From NCBI GenBank assembly GCA_963971405.1, contig OZ020484.1:42368770-42432769 (forward strand): 64,000 bases of DNA, in the 5' to 3' direction. Positions 45,687-57,127 of the stretch are shown here, piece by piece. The translations under genes were made by a program, and so were the position numbers. The notes under the pieces are model-generated. The model was not told where the DNA came from, ran no database searches, and was given only the letters and a program-made list of their open reading frames with translations. This stretch comes from Psococerastis gibbosa. Lineage: Eukaryota; Arthropoda; Insecta; Psocodea; Psocidae. Every line of letters begins with the position of its first letter. The stretch's first letter is position 1.

Positions 45687-46795
45687 GTAGGTAGTAGGTT
45701 CTTAGAGGGTCACTCAGGACGTTATTATTAAGTACTCTTTGTACATGAAGTTCAATCGTACGCCTATTATTGTACATCCGGCATAGAGCACGGTAACGTG
45801 TATATACATATATAATATAACGAGATGACTGCCCTAAATTTTTTGCAAAAATAAAATAATGACAAAAAGGAGGGAAAACATAAAAAACAAAAGGACAGAA
45901 AATAACCCTACACTCACGCGGGGAAAATGGGGATATCCAAGTACTTTGAGCGTCCTCAAGCCAACCTGCCGCCCGGCAAACCAGAAAGAGGGACAACAAA
46001 ATGCCCCCCAAATGAAACCCAAGTTCTTTTCTCAGTCGGAATAGGGAGAAGCGGGGGATTTGCGAATGATTTATTTAAAAAATTCATCTTGCCAGCTATG
46101 GACTTCCGGTCATTACGATTCACAGCTCGCGTTCCTAACAGAAAATTATCCTCTAATTCGCCTCTTTCATTCTTTACTGGAGGGATTTCCGACCGTATCA
46201 AGTGCAAAGCTCTGGAAATGCCTTTCCATTATTTTTTCCCCTTCTTTGTCGAGGGAAAAAGGTAAGGGTTAATAGTTTTCTCGTTCATCAAAATGCTGAA
46301 TCTATGATTCGAATGAGAGAATTGAAGTTTTTTTTAGCTGCTGAGTTGTTGTGGAAGGGGAGGGAATTTTTTTTTGAGTTATGCAGCGGAATATTTAGTG
46401 CTAGACTTGTTAATTATTCAGTCTGTGAAATCCTAAATACCTCTGTTAGGGCTATGAGCTTTGAGTGCCTTGTTATTAGTAATATTGCTTTTATTATTTC
46501 ATTTCACAATTTCATAATCAAAGAAGTTCTTCATTCTATACGGTACCTATATATTAATTCAATAAATCTGCCAGTATGTTTAGCGATTTACGGCTAAGTT
46601 GCTCCATGATTTTTGGTTGGGGAGTTCATCTCCTGGGGTATTTTTATTATTTTGTTGTTAACTTCGTGCTCGTGGTTTTATCCTCCATAGAACACCAAAC
46701 ATCCAATAAAAATAATTTTAAAATAAATGGCTCCTATATTTTTGTTTATAAATGTTTATATAATACTATATATATATAATATAATATCGCTTCCT

Positions 46796-47317
46796 GGGAC
46801 TTTTATTTGACGAAAAGCTCACTTGGAGAGAGCACATCGTTCAACTCCGCTCAAAGGCAGAAAAAGGGCTAAACCTGTTACGGAGTTTAAGCCATTACGA
46901 TTGGGGTGCGAAAAATTGCTTATTCTTTACCGCGCACTCATTAGGTCTCGCCTGGATTACGGCTATATAGTATATAATTCCGCTAGTAATGTGTTACTCC
47001 AGAGTCTGAATTCTATTCATCATAATGCACTCAGAATATGATTGGGAGAGTTCAAATCAAGCCCCGTTGCAAGTCTTTGTGTGGAGGCAAACGAACCCCC
47101 ACTGCGCTACAGAATTATAAGGGCAACATTAAAATATAATATCCGCGTTGACAATAGCCCTGACCACCCAGCGTATTCCTCGATACATTCAAATGCATGC
47201 GATGAAATATACCTCCACCGACCTAGAGCTTCTAAACCTGTATGTATACGGTACTACAACATGGCAAGTAAAATAGATTTATCCGCCTTGCGCTGTGGCC
47301 CTCTTACGCTGATCTGA
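46796..47317 (+). pseudogene. LINE RT C-terminal (thumb) region
   Basis: This is the C-terminal part of the same LINE's reverse transcriptase. It reads LTWREHI and LNLLRSLSHYDWGA in one frame, then shifts to LLILYRALIRSRLDYGYI. A TGA at 47040 interrupts it before a further conserved stretch (EANEPPLRYRI). The FADD active site is not included, so this piece cannot polymerise. Confidence 0.85.
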
Positions 47318-47371
47318 ACGATGGGACGCCTTCGTGGCTTGCGCCAAAGCTGCGTATCAACCTATCCCTAA

Positions 47372-47955
47372 ATGGCCAATCAAAACAAACTACCCATCCT
47401 TCCTTATATTTGGCCCACTTTGCTGAGATTAAAAGTGGACACCCTGTGGACCCATTTATATACAGACGGATCCAAAAAAGATGACAGAGTCGGTGCAGCC
47501 TTTGGGATAGGAAAGGAAAAGTATATGTACACTCTCTTACCATACACAACGGTTTATTCAGCTGAACTGTTAGCAATATTACAGGCTCTTTTATACATCC
47601 ATGAGCATCACTTGGAATTCTCCATTATCTTCACAGATAGTTTTAGTGCCCTAGAAGCCCTAAAAAATAGTTCCGCTGAAAACACTCTCCTTATTTCAGC
47701 CATTCACGACTCATATAAACAGATCTATGCACAAGGTGTCGTGAAATTCTGCTGGGTACCAGCACATGTAGGCATCTCGGGGAATACGGCAGCAGACAAT
47801 GCCGCTAAAGAGGCAACAACAGCAATTTCAGTCCCATGGCCATTAACCACCTTGTATGATGTGCGCACCTACATCGATCATCTGGTCAGGCTTGATTGGC
47901 AGGGGGACTGGAGTGGTCCATCGCATGATTACAAGTTACGAGACATTAAACCTCG
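47372..47955 (+). pseudogene. LINE RNase H domain (part of broken ORF2)
   Basis: This is the ribonuclease H domain of the LINE above, which would remove template RNA during target-primed cDNA synthesis. Visible blocks are HLYTDGSKKDDRVGAAFGIG with the first catalytic D, YSAELLAILQAL with the catalytic E, FTDSFSALEAL with the second catalytic D, and WVPAHVGISGNTAADNAAKE with the final H and D region. The core residues DEDD appear present, so this domain looks intact although the ORF around it is broken. The frame shifts near 47950, where the true continuation moves to the frame ending at 48223. Confidence 0.92.
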
Positions 47956-48445
47956 CCTGGGGTGGTGGGCAACAGACGAGAGGAGATACTACTGTCGCGC
48001 ATGCGTCTGGGCCACTCCAGACTTACCCACGGCCACCTTATGGCAGGTGAACCGCCTCCGAACTGCCAGTATTGTAGCGTACCACTGTCGGTGGAGCATA
48101 TCATACTGGCCTGCCCAAGTTACGCTGGCCGAGAGGGTCACCTCTCTCGTCATAAAATTTCTAATGTCAACCCCCCTCTTCGGAACACTCTGAGAAGGGT
48201 TGGGTTTGGCGCGATAATAACATGAGCGCGGAAGCCCAAAATGGGCAGAGCGCCTAGCATTTAAAAAAATATATATATAATAATATATAATAAAATGTAG
48301 TCAGAATCAGTTGTCCCTGGCAATTTAGTTCAGGTGGAAAACATATAAATAAAGCATAATGACTAAAAACACATTTTTGGCATTGACTCTGCTCAAAGTA
48401 ATTTCTCACGTAAGGTAGCAAATTAATAAATTGCTAGCAAACCCT

Positions 48446-48618
48446 CAAGGCCGTGCCCAGGTTTTGCTTTCGGGGGGGGGGTCCAATTTTTTTACGTAAT
48501 TTATTAATGTATTAATGGATAAATTCTTCAAACCATACAGGTTTACATACAAAACTTTATTAGGAGGGGGGGGGTCCGGACCTCATGGACCACCCCCCCC
48601 CCCCTGGGCACGGCCATG
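48446..48618. mobile_element. Short hAT-like MITE with 8-bp target duplication
   Basis: 173 bp with terminal repeats CAAGGCCGTGCCCAGG / CCTGGGCACGGCCATG (one mismatch). CAAACCCT flanks it at 48438-48445 and 48619-48626. It contains G and C runs of 9 to 12 bases. No coding capacity. Confidence 0.9.
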
Positions 48619-48629
48619 CAAACCCTTAT

Positions 48630-49870
48630 AAATTGAATTTTCGATTAAGAAAATAGGCCAGCCTACATTTTTGAAAAAGCATATGAAAACCCGTAGCTCG
48701 CACAAGTTCCTGAATAATTACTTGCTGCTGGGATTCGTTCTGAATTCATGAGAGATTTTGAATCTGAATAGTTCGTTACATATAAAGGGGATGAAAATAA
48801 GAACTATAAACCATATCCAGGCAATTGCATTTTGAACGAACACAATAAAAATTTCCAGTTGGCTATTACGGTAAAGGGTTGAGAAGTCCTCCAGAGTCCA
48901 GACCATTAAAGTCGAGTTCATATTACGTACAATATATTGCATTATGTTGGGAAAATTTTCTTTTTACCTTTATGAAATACAATATGCGCATTACGGCAAA
49001 ATAATTTTTTGAGAAGAATGGCCAGGGTATTTAGTAAGTGTGGCCTTTTGTAGGGTTACCATGTGTACTCGTTTTCGGGGGTCGCACAGGGGTTTTAAGG
49101 AAATATACTCCTCTTTTGGTTCCTTGAGAAGGTGTCGAGTTTCGAACCTCGACCTTCTGTTTCATAGTCCAATGCCCTGCAAACTCGACCATTTCAGACC
49201 GTACAATTGAATCATGTTCTCGCCAATATTTCTTGATACTTTCTTGGAATCCATAATTTAACAGACTTTTATCAGGGAGTTATTCTTTTCACGAAATAAA
49301 CAAGAAAAACATATTATAACCACCCCATATAAACAAGTAAACACGAAGTCTCATACTATTGAACACACCACTACGTCTTTTATGTCTTCACAACTTTCAA
49401 AAAACTTAGTTCCTTTAGTTTTGAAAAGTAATTTTGCAGAGGCTGGTTCATAACGTAGGGGGGTTTGACGTGAAGACAATTGGAGCGAAAAAGTTTAAGA
49501 GCTGACTGCGGCTTTAAATCTACAACGTTTATAATCATTGTCACTCTCCCCCCGCCCCCAAAAGTTTTCCACTTTGCATGTCTTCAATTAGGGACTTTTT
49601 GATGGGAACGGTAAGGTAACATAGTGAATGGAAATACATTTTACCAAACTGAAATATGTGATTTTTAATGGAAAAGTTGAATGATGCTACGTTAACCGAA
49701 TCAGTAGGCAGAGATAAGATTCACACTAAACGTTACCCGGAGTTTTATTTGCTGTAGTACACATGTTTAAATAACTGTTAAAATTGAAGGCTCCGATTTT
49801 TTCAAAGTAATTACCTTTCTTTCATAACCTGATAAAATGTATTTTAGATTGTGGTAAGCACTTCTAAACC
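48630..49870. other. No recognised gene
   Basis: Only a SINE-3 head (49125-49205) is recognised. Confidence 0.55.
49125..49205 (-). mobile_element. SINE family 3 head
   Basis: The minus strand reads GGTCGAGTTTGCAGGGCATT, then GGTCGAGGTTCGAAACTCGA, a convincing B box. Confidence 0.5.
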
Positions 49871-49874
49871 CCAT

Positions 49875-50032
49875 CAGCGAGCCTATACCACGCCGTTTGG
49901 TATTGACTTAACCTGGGGGTTAAAAATGTAAACAAGTTAATTTTAAAATATAATGTGCTAGCCTACTCTACAATTTTTCTCTTTATATTTCTAACTCCAG
50001 GTTAAGTTGCTACTAAATGATATAAGGGGTAT
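49875..50032. mobile_element. Palindromic element, distant family-D relative
   Basis: TTAAAAATGTAAACAAGTTA is shared with family D and GACTTAACCTGG pairs with CCAGGTTAAG. The terminal CTGCAGCC ends are not present. Confidence 0.5.
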
Positions 50033-50489
50033 TCATTCATTGTCTGCATTTAGATTTCCCTAAGGGAAAGTAGAAATAGAACTGCAGTATTTCTACGGTA
50101 GAAAAATAATGACATAAGGAAATCTATTTCAAAAACTTCCCTAAATTGCTTAGAAACCATCTCTTAGAGAAAGCTTTCTACACTGTCACTGAGGCACTAG
50201 CACAATGACAATTACAGAACTGCCTGATTTTGACGATACTCTGACGATTTTATTTTATAATTTAGATGTAATGTATAATTTAAAGGAAATATGTATTGTA
50301 TTGTATAAAAAAAAAACACCGTGCCATGACAACCCAATGAGGGTGTAAGACTGAGGACTGGTAGAGTTTTTTCTCTCTTAACCATGGCTTTCTATAATAT
50401 TCAATTCCATATTCAATATAATATTAATATTCATATATTCATATCGTATACAGTATATATTCGGATGCTGTGGTCAGTAACTTGCCCGG

Positions 50490-50650
50490 AAGTCTCGCTT
50501 TTCCCTACCTATGGTACGGTACCCATTAGGAAATATTGGATCATGGCCTCGAGGAAAATGTTTTATCTCAAGTCGCGAACCTCAACCTCCGTTTCTTATT
50601 CCAGGTTTCAACCAATTCTTTTGGGGGCCACGCTTTGGGGACAAACTAAC
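50490..50650 (-). mobile_element. SINE family 3 copy
   Basis: It shares TACGGTACCCATTAGGA-type sequence and the head with 52325-52580, and is more diverged. Confidence 0.5.
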
Positions 50651-51454
50651 CCGTAGGTCGTAATCCCCTTCCTCTGGCACGTCCTCACTACATTGGTAGT
50701 CTGAACCCGGGTCATACTGCATTCATATCGATGGTTTCACCCACGTAAATAAAAAACCTATTTAAAACAAAACACTTAGATTAAATTTCAGGTTAATTAT
50801 TGCAGAGATGTAAAAAACCAATTATTTATAAACCAATTTCAATTTTGCTATTTGCGATTCTACTAAAATTGAAACAAAAACAAACGGGTACGGCCATAAA
50901 AATATAAAATAAAAGTAACACAACAGACCTGAATGGCGCAAAATGCTTGCTTCAAAATTGATGTGTGTGAACGACAGGGGAGTGACACGTATTTCGCCCT
51001 CAGAGCTGTCAGCAGTTTCAAAATCAAAATGCTGTCGCCGGTGAATGAAGATAAACTGACAAAAGAAACAGCCCAGCGAAACTCTCAGCGATTCTCAACA
51101 GGTGATTCACATTTCCAATATCCCCCACCCCTTTTCGAAGCTTGGAAAATTTCTTGTCATAAGCCAAGTATAGAAACAATTGCTTTTCAAACCAATGCGG
51201 CTTTCCAATTAAAATTCTACGTGGAATATCACCCCTTCTATGAGTTATAATTCCGTTAATTCTGTAGTATACAATAGGTATTTATTATTATTTTCTGCCA
51301 CTGCGCATGGTTACTAGGGACCTTGGTACTATGGTTGTAAATCGAGCGCATTGTTATTTACGACCATGGTACCATGGTTGCTGTCGCTGTGGCAGATCCA
51401 GAAGGGGGTGCACGAGGCCCGCGCCCCTCCCTAGGGTTAAATAAATACATGTTT

Positions 51455-51668
51455 CAGGACATATAGAGTAGTGGCACAGACTTTCACCCAAAAGGTTGTT
51501 GGTTTGAGTCCCACACATGCTACATTTTCTGACCATGCTTCGGAGGGCATGTAAAGCAGGTGGTCCCGAGCATTCCTAGTTGAGTGTAAGAGAGGGATTA
51601 ATAGCCCTAACTCCGCTAGTTTGGCTTAGTAATATAACAAAAAGCCAATAGTTATTTATTTATTTATG
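51455..51668 (+). mobile_element. SINE family 1 near-complete copy
   Basis: It runs from CAGGACATATAGAGTAGTGG through the B-box region (TTGGTTTGAGTCC, one change from consensus) to a TTATTTATTTATTTAT tail. Confidence 0.87.
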
Positions 51669-51829
51669 CAAATTTTGGAATCTCTATGGTGCACCTGTAT
51701 TTTAAAAAATGTCCCTTGATCTCCAACATCTGCGAGAGTTCCCATATAGTTTGCACTTTATAATTGACTACCTGAGCTTTTCTCTTTAAAAAAAAAAAAT
51801 AATAAAAATAATAATTAATGTATTCAAGT

Positions 51830-51965
51830 GACTTCTTCAGTCGCCTCACTAAATAACCTATTAGGTGCTTTGGCGAGTTACGTCACGTCTCCGACCCCAT
51901 TATTTGTAGAGACTCTCAAAAGTACAAGCACTCTACCAGCTTGCCACCGAAGCCGTAGGAGAAGG
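51830..51965 (-). mobile_element. SINE family 4 (tRNA-like) copy
   Basis: On the minus strand GGCTTCGGTGGCAAGCTGGT then AGAGTGCTTGTACTTTTGAG resembles a tRNA A-box region. The sequence ends with GTGAGGCGACTGAAGAAGTC. The same layout recurs at 42590-42720. Confidence 0.55.
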
Positions 51966-52324
51966 ACGATATTGGTGTTTGGCTCGGGAACCTTTTTGCC
52001 CCCACCACTGACGGAGACCCTCCCCTGATTGGCAGATAGACCTACTCGCTTATCCCAGAACATTGTTTACAAGGCAATCTCCCAAGGCACGTTATATAAA
52101 GTCATCAATTAAATATTCCTTACAGAATATGCCTTCAAAAAGGCGGTACACTGAGCAGAATGTCAGTAATAAGCAGCACTCTGGATTTGTCAGATGGAGA
52201 AACCTGCAATTTCCCCTAAATTGAGGCCAAGATGACAAAAAGAGAGCCCCCAAATCCGAACGTCTCATACATAACAATTAAAACGCTCCAGCAAATCTCA
52301 TTCTAGACCACAAGTCGATTTGGG

Positions 52325-52580
52325 TTGTTATGGCCAGCAACATGTTCGGCAACTGAATTTTTCCCTACCAGTGAAGTAAGGTACCCATTAAGACCCCGGT
52401 CTGGCAGGAAATGTTTCGCGTAGAGAGCGGGTCCCACGACACCGTCATGTGTCAATGCAGTGCAGTTCTTTACCGAGACTATCCAAGGCATGGTGGGATC
52501 TGCCCCTAGTCGAGACTTAAACCTCGACCCACCAGTTTATAGTCCAGTTCGCTCCCAACCGGACTACGCCGCGCCACATA
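52325..52580 (-). mobile_element. SINE family 3 (tRNA-like) copy
   Basis: On the minus strand a head with TGGACTATAAACTGGTGGGT and GGTCGAGGTTTAAGTCTCGA resembles tRNA A and B boxes. Related stretches occur at 49125-49200, 50490-50650 and 36985-37145 (minus) and near 61165-61205 (plus), each with CTGGACTATGAA or GACTATGAAAC followed by AAGGTCGAGG or AAGGTCGCGG. Confidence 0.62.
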
Positions 52581-52984
52581 CAAATCGAATCAAACATAAA
52601 AGTCCTAGACCAGTCAGAGTCAAATCTATATATAATAAATATGGTAACTTACGGTGAAGGTACTATAATTTCTCAAAATGAAAAAAAGGTTAAAAAATGC
52701 CTCGATTCAAAACATATAATTTATCAGCAGGAAACCCCCAAACAATTAAATAAACAACAGAGGATGTTTCGATTCCCAGAGAGATTAAAAGAAGAGATAC
52801 CTGTCTTTCCATTACGGCAATTATTGCTTTGAAATCACACGAAATTGCTCTACAGTCACGAAAAAAATGGAGAAGCCTTGAGCAAGAAATCTTGATAAAA
52901 CACGAACACACAACTTTTTTGGAAAAAAAGAAAAAAAGAGAAAGGAAGGGTACAGTATATATATATATAAGATAATAGATGCGA

Positions 52985-53240
52985 TGGTTGTCTAATTTCC
53001 GGTAAGGGGCGATGTCGCGAGTAGTCACGAGGGGCCGAGCGACGGGACTATGCGAGCGCGGAGACGGTTCACGACCGAATGCTGCGAATTCGCTTGAGTT
53101 TTCCGGCTGGGATAATTTAAGATGAATTTTCCACGCTGTGCTGGGGCAACCTTGCGGTGGGTCATTTATGGCTGAAACACAGGCTTTTCCGATTTTCCAC
53201 GAATGTTCTGGGCCCCCGGTGTCCATGTGTGGCAAGCTAT
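52985..53240. other. GC-richer patch without recognised gene
   Basis: A stretch with dense CpG (GATGTCGCGAGTAGTCACGA, GCGAGCGCGGAGACGG) bounded by a TATATATATATA tract at 52957. It is open on the minus strand for about 180 codons (52690-53235), but the product has no domain and passes through simple sequence. No repeat copy seen. Confidence 0.4.
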
Positions 53241-53244
53241 GTGC

Positions 53245-55330
53245 TTGACCAAACTATGGGTATTTATGAAGTGTGTTAAGCCATGAAATACCGTGAATAC
53301 GTGTTATTTTGAGCTGAATTTGGAGCATTTTGTGAATGTTTATGAACAGATGCTCCTGTGAGGGTGATTGTATAAATAAAGAATTGACATGTATTTTGTA
53401 AATGCATATTTCTTCGGTGTCATCCAATATACAATATGCTATACCTATACCCAATACCTATACCTTCTCGGAGTGCCACGGAACTTAGGCCTAACTAATT
53501 AGACTTCCCACTTGTTTCACAAATTGACAAATGACCATTGACAAATTTTTTATGGGCCTGGATATTTAGTTTTTCACCAATTAGGATATATTAGAAAATC
53601 AATTCAACTACTGCATTCTGCATGCCCCTAGTCCACTTTATAAACCTCATTACGTTGCATTGATGGTACTTTGGTCGTGGCTAGGAATTAATGGGCTCCT
53701 AATTGGTGGGCCATAGCTGGCTAAGGTTCAAATTATGAAATATTTTTGCTGTGAAAACGGAGGGCACTTACTATCTTTGGTAAAGCCTAGGTAACGAGAT
53801 TATTGATGAGTACAACCCCAGGAGCTGGACAGTATAAGTGCCCCCTCCATTTTTTTTTTTTTTTTTTTTTAACAAAAGCCTCTCGGGAGGCGATTTACTA
53901 TTATATTTTATATTTTCACTTGAAATTAATTATTTGCAATTGTGTCACGGTTGATCAGGATATGGCTGATCAGGGACTCTAATATTTGTTTTGTATTGTA
54001 TTGTATGGAGAACTGTGAGTAACATGTTGGATTATTTAAGTAACCCTCCCTGATTTCAATATAATCCAATTGGTTCTTCCCTGATTGGAAGCTTACTGAG
54101 ACTTCGCCAAAGCTCTGAGAAGACACCCTTTATAACCTATTCTTCATGAAATCCGAGAAAAAAAACGTATTTCCGGAAAACAGCGAGGTTTGCGATGATG
54201 CTCGGCGATTACAATTGAATGAAACAGCTTAATGCCCGCAGAAAGAACGGTAAAAGTATTTTTCATCCGCTGAGCTCTTTTCAAAGACACCGGGGAGCTA
54301 AGCTGGATATTAGAGCAGAGAAAAATGTTTAACTCAGCTCCGTCAAATTAGAAAGCGGAAAGAAAATATCATCTCTTTTTTTTAGACTTAGTATATGCAT
54401 AGAAATTGCTTTCCAAAATAATGTATAATAAAGTTGCGAATTTGTTTCAGTTTCGCAATTTTATCTTTGAAAAATGGAATTGGTTGGGAACTTTATTAAC
54501 CAGTGGAGTATCTATAGATTACTCTTTTTATTGGGGGGGGGGGGGGCAAGACCAGATCGCCAATAGCTAACAACGTCATGCTACAAACCAACCGCTAACT
54601 GTTGATCTAAACGTACATCACAACTTACTGCTCAGTGCTCACATTACTCAAAATCTTCGTTGGGGGGGGGGGGGGTTCATTAAATGGTTTTAATAATTCT
54701 CGGTAAGTTAATATTTTCCGTTTGCGTTAAGCCTGCAGCTAACGTCCTACTTCTCATATAATTTCACTAAGAATTGTTAACTAACTGAAAATAGAGTAGC
54801 TAATATACAGATCCCCATGGAATTTCGTGTATTTCGGTGTCAAGCTGACTTTCTCCCTAAGACCTCATATGACAACCTTGCTACTGCTACTACAAACAGA
54901 CCACGGCCGTAGCCAGACAGGGGTCCCGGGAGCTGGACCCCCCCCCCAAATATTTTCATAGATAGTACACTGGATAGAATGGAGTTTTACACATATTGAG
55001 GTTACCTCACCTCCGGTGACGTCAAAACATATCAATATCACTATTCGAGAACCAGAGCGCTCAATTCAGAAAATTTCAAGGACCCTATTAATTAAGCTAT
55101 CTGTCATTGTAAAATGACTGCAACGAATCATAGCCAAGAACAGCCCCTTCCATCTAGCGGAATTTTAACAAAGAAACCTGTGTTTCACTAGATGACAGGA
55201 AAAATCCGTTGCTTTCACTTGAAAGATAGTATATTCGGCGCTTTAACGCGCTTAATTTATTTGTCCCTATAATATTGCGCAAAATATGTTGCATACGAAT
55301 ATGTAAAAAAATACCCTCCTGTGAATTAAA
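53245..55330. other. No recognised gene
   Basis: It includes the poly-T tract, two G runs (54534 and 54662), a possible lone hAT-like end (ACGGCCGTAGCCAGAC, 54903) and a short piece of repeat X (54930-55030). Confidence 0.55.
53850..53870 (+). repeat. Poly-T tract
   Basis: Twenty-one T bases in a row. Confidence 0.95.
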
Positions 55331-55339
55331 AGTGTTTAA

Positions 55340-55584
55340 GCCGAGGTTTCCACCGACCTCTCATTGCAGAATGCAAATGACATTGACGGAAATTTGAATT
55401 TTTCTTATTATCTTTAAATGTTTGTACTTAACATATCCCATGACGCCATTTTTTAATTTTAGTTTGTTTGTTTGTGATTTTACTCTATGATCATTGATCA
55501 ATTTTAACTATGGCATAGAGTCAAACAAAAATTTCCGTCAATATCATTTGCATTCTGCAATGAGAGGTCGGTGGAATACCCGCC
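55340..55584. mobile_element. Stand-alone inner MITE of family A, TAA target duplication
   Basis: 245 bp from GCCGAGGTTTCCACCGACC to the matching GGTCGGTGGAATACCCGCC, flanked by TAA (55337-55339 and 55585-55587). It matches the centre of the composite copies and lacks the 68-bp outer arms, showing that the inner unit moves by itself. Further inner-end sequence (GCAATGAGAGGTCGGTGGAA) recurs just downstream, near 55627-55646. Confidence 0.85.
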
Positions 55585-56289
55585 TAAATCTTGAGTGTCT
55601 GCCACCACGCCAATGTCTTTGCTTTCTGCAATGAGAGGTCGGTGGAAACAATAAAAATTGTATTATTATAGAATACTACAGCCGCCAAACTCAATAAAAG
55701 TTTGCACCTACCAATAACAATAATAGACAGAGCGAAATGTGGCACGCGGAGAAAACACTATCAAAGCCCAGTGGAACCAACGGAAACAACGCAAAGTAAA
55801 AAAATCAAATTCAAAGGCCATAACAAAGATGACAATATTGAAGTCTGTGGGCCGTAAAACGTGAAAACAAACATGGCCGAGTTATGATTTCCCAGTGCTC
55901 GGCCGCGTAACTCGCCCGCAGGGAAATAGCTACCGCGTTACGTCTGATGGTTTAACGATCCCGTAGCTACCCCGCTAGGACTGGTTTAGTTCAATATGTA
56001 CTGTTTAACTTACGTAGACACATAATTGTATTCTTGCACTAGGTAATATACTATTGCATGCTACTGTAGTGGTAGTTGGAATGGAATACACTGGGCATAG
56101 GTCTGGCATATAAACCGTTTTAGTTTGAACCTTTGAGGCCTGAGGAAACAGTTGCCGCGTTAACGTTTTGTGACCGAAATTAGACGGTTTAGAAAAATCT
56201 GGACTTGGTGGGATTTTTGAAGTTCCTCTATTTACGGTTATAACGAGGACGTTGCCTCTTCAGCCTAAGTTAGTTAAATGCCAGTCTTA

Positions 56290-57044
56290 GGGTTCTTACA
56301 GAGTGGAGCCGGGATGTAAGCTGGTAGCTGGGATGGTAGCTTACTCGCTTAGTCGATGAGTACCTGGCCGGAATGAGGGGTGTTCGTGTTGGCACTGTTT
56401 TAATCGCCGGTTCCTTCCTTGCAGTTCTGTTTTGTAGTTCAAGATGGATGGATTATTAGAAGAAACAATATTGATTGATAGTGCTGCTACTAAGTGGTTT
56501 TTATTTTTTAGTAATGACCGTGAGTTTAGTATTCACCCTGTGAATATGGAAAGAGACCAAGAGAACTTCCAGTTCGTTCGCCACTTCGTTCCATAACTTA
56601 GTTAATATATGTCTGTTGTGGTGATCAGGATGCGCCTGATTCCATATAGGGATCCTATATTAAATACTTCGGAAACGAGTTTTTCTATGTCCATTGTGAA
56701 TATCCAAAAACTATTTGAAATCGTAAAACAGTAAGTGTATAAACACTGACAGACAGGGATTGTTGATTGTAGTAATAGCAGCAGTCACTTCGACATTGGA
56801 GGAGGAGGAGGAGGCCAACTGGGCATGCGCACGCCGCTCGACCAGCGCTTACAAGCTATGTAACAATCTAGGTAGCAATTATAATTCCTTCCATCTAGGC
56901 TCCCTGCGCCCATCCTGGTAACCTGCTAGGCTCCGTTGTGAACGGGTACACTGCCTGCTGAGGCAACATTGGTACATAGCGGTAAGCGAGTAAGCTACCA
57001 TCCCGGCTACAAGCGTACATCCCGGCTCCACTCTGTAAGAACCC
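56290..57044. mobile_element. PIF/Harbinger-like element with transposase remnant, TTA duplication
   Basis: 755 bp with terminal repeats GGGTTCTTACAGAGTGGAGC / GCTCCACTCTGTAAGAACCC and sub-terminal inverted AAGCGAGTAAGCTACCATCC-type sequence. TTA is duplicated at 56287-56289 and 57045-57047. The second tandem unit has the uninterrupted site (CAGTCTTATATACC at about 57709), proving the boundaries. From 56443 a 49-residue frame (MDGLLEETILIDSAATK, then FSIHPVNMERDQENFQFVRH) resembles the region before the Harbinger DDE domain. The DDE domain itself is absent. Confidence 0.85.
56443..56595 (+). pseudogene. Possible remnant of Harbinger transposase N-terminus
   Basis: A frame of about 50 codons inside the element at 56290-57044 shows acidic LLEE near the start and REFSIHPVNMERDQENFQFV, reminiscent of the GEF..L...L..D..KF..YFRM stretch of PIF/Harbinger transposases. 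It ends at a stop after RHFVP. The match is by eye and short. Confidence 0.4.
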
Positions 57045-57127
57045 TTATATACCATTTAATTCTACAATATATTATTACGACTGATGGTTTAACAATCCCG
57101 TAGCTACTCCTGCATGCACTGCCATAA

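Larger units (their letters stand above)
42725..46785. other. Little recognised apart from SINEs and an RT scrap
   Basis: Outside the RT piece at 43375-43500 and the SINEs at 44201 and 45190, nothing was recognised. A GC-moderate stretch at 45890-46260 is open in several frames but shows no domain. Confidence 0.5.
46790..48300 (+). mobile_element. 5'-truncated LINE with RT end, RNase H and C-terminal zinc motif
   Basis: This is a degenerate non-LTR retrotransposon of the I/LOA-like group, recognised by an RNase H domain after RT. From 46796 the frames read FLGLLFDEKLTWREHI, then LYRALIRSRLDYGYIVYNSA, the region after the RT catalytic core. RNase H follows, then a C-terminal RRE...RLGHSRLTHGHL segment with a C..C...H....C zinc motif (NCQYC, EHIILAC). 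It ends with a stop at about 48223, a short UTR and an A/T-rich tail. Two frameshifts (near 46910 and 47950) and a stop at 47040 make it non-functional. The 5' part of ORF2, including endonuclease and RT core, is absent. Both flanks are low-complexity TA sequence, so a target-site duplication cannot be assigned. Confidence 0.92.

Noticed and set aside
45490-46600. Cluster of overlapping 60 to 130 codon frames
   Set aside because: Several frames overlap on both strands, none with a domain or exon-like boundaries. The stretch is merely less AT-rich.
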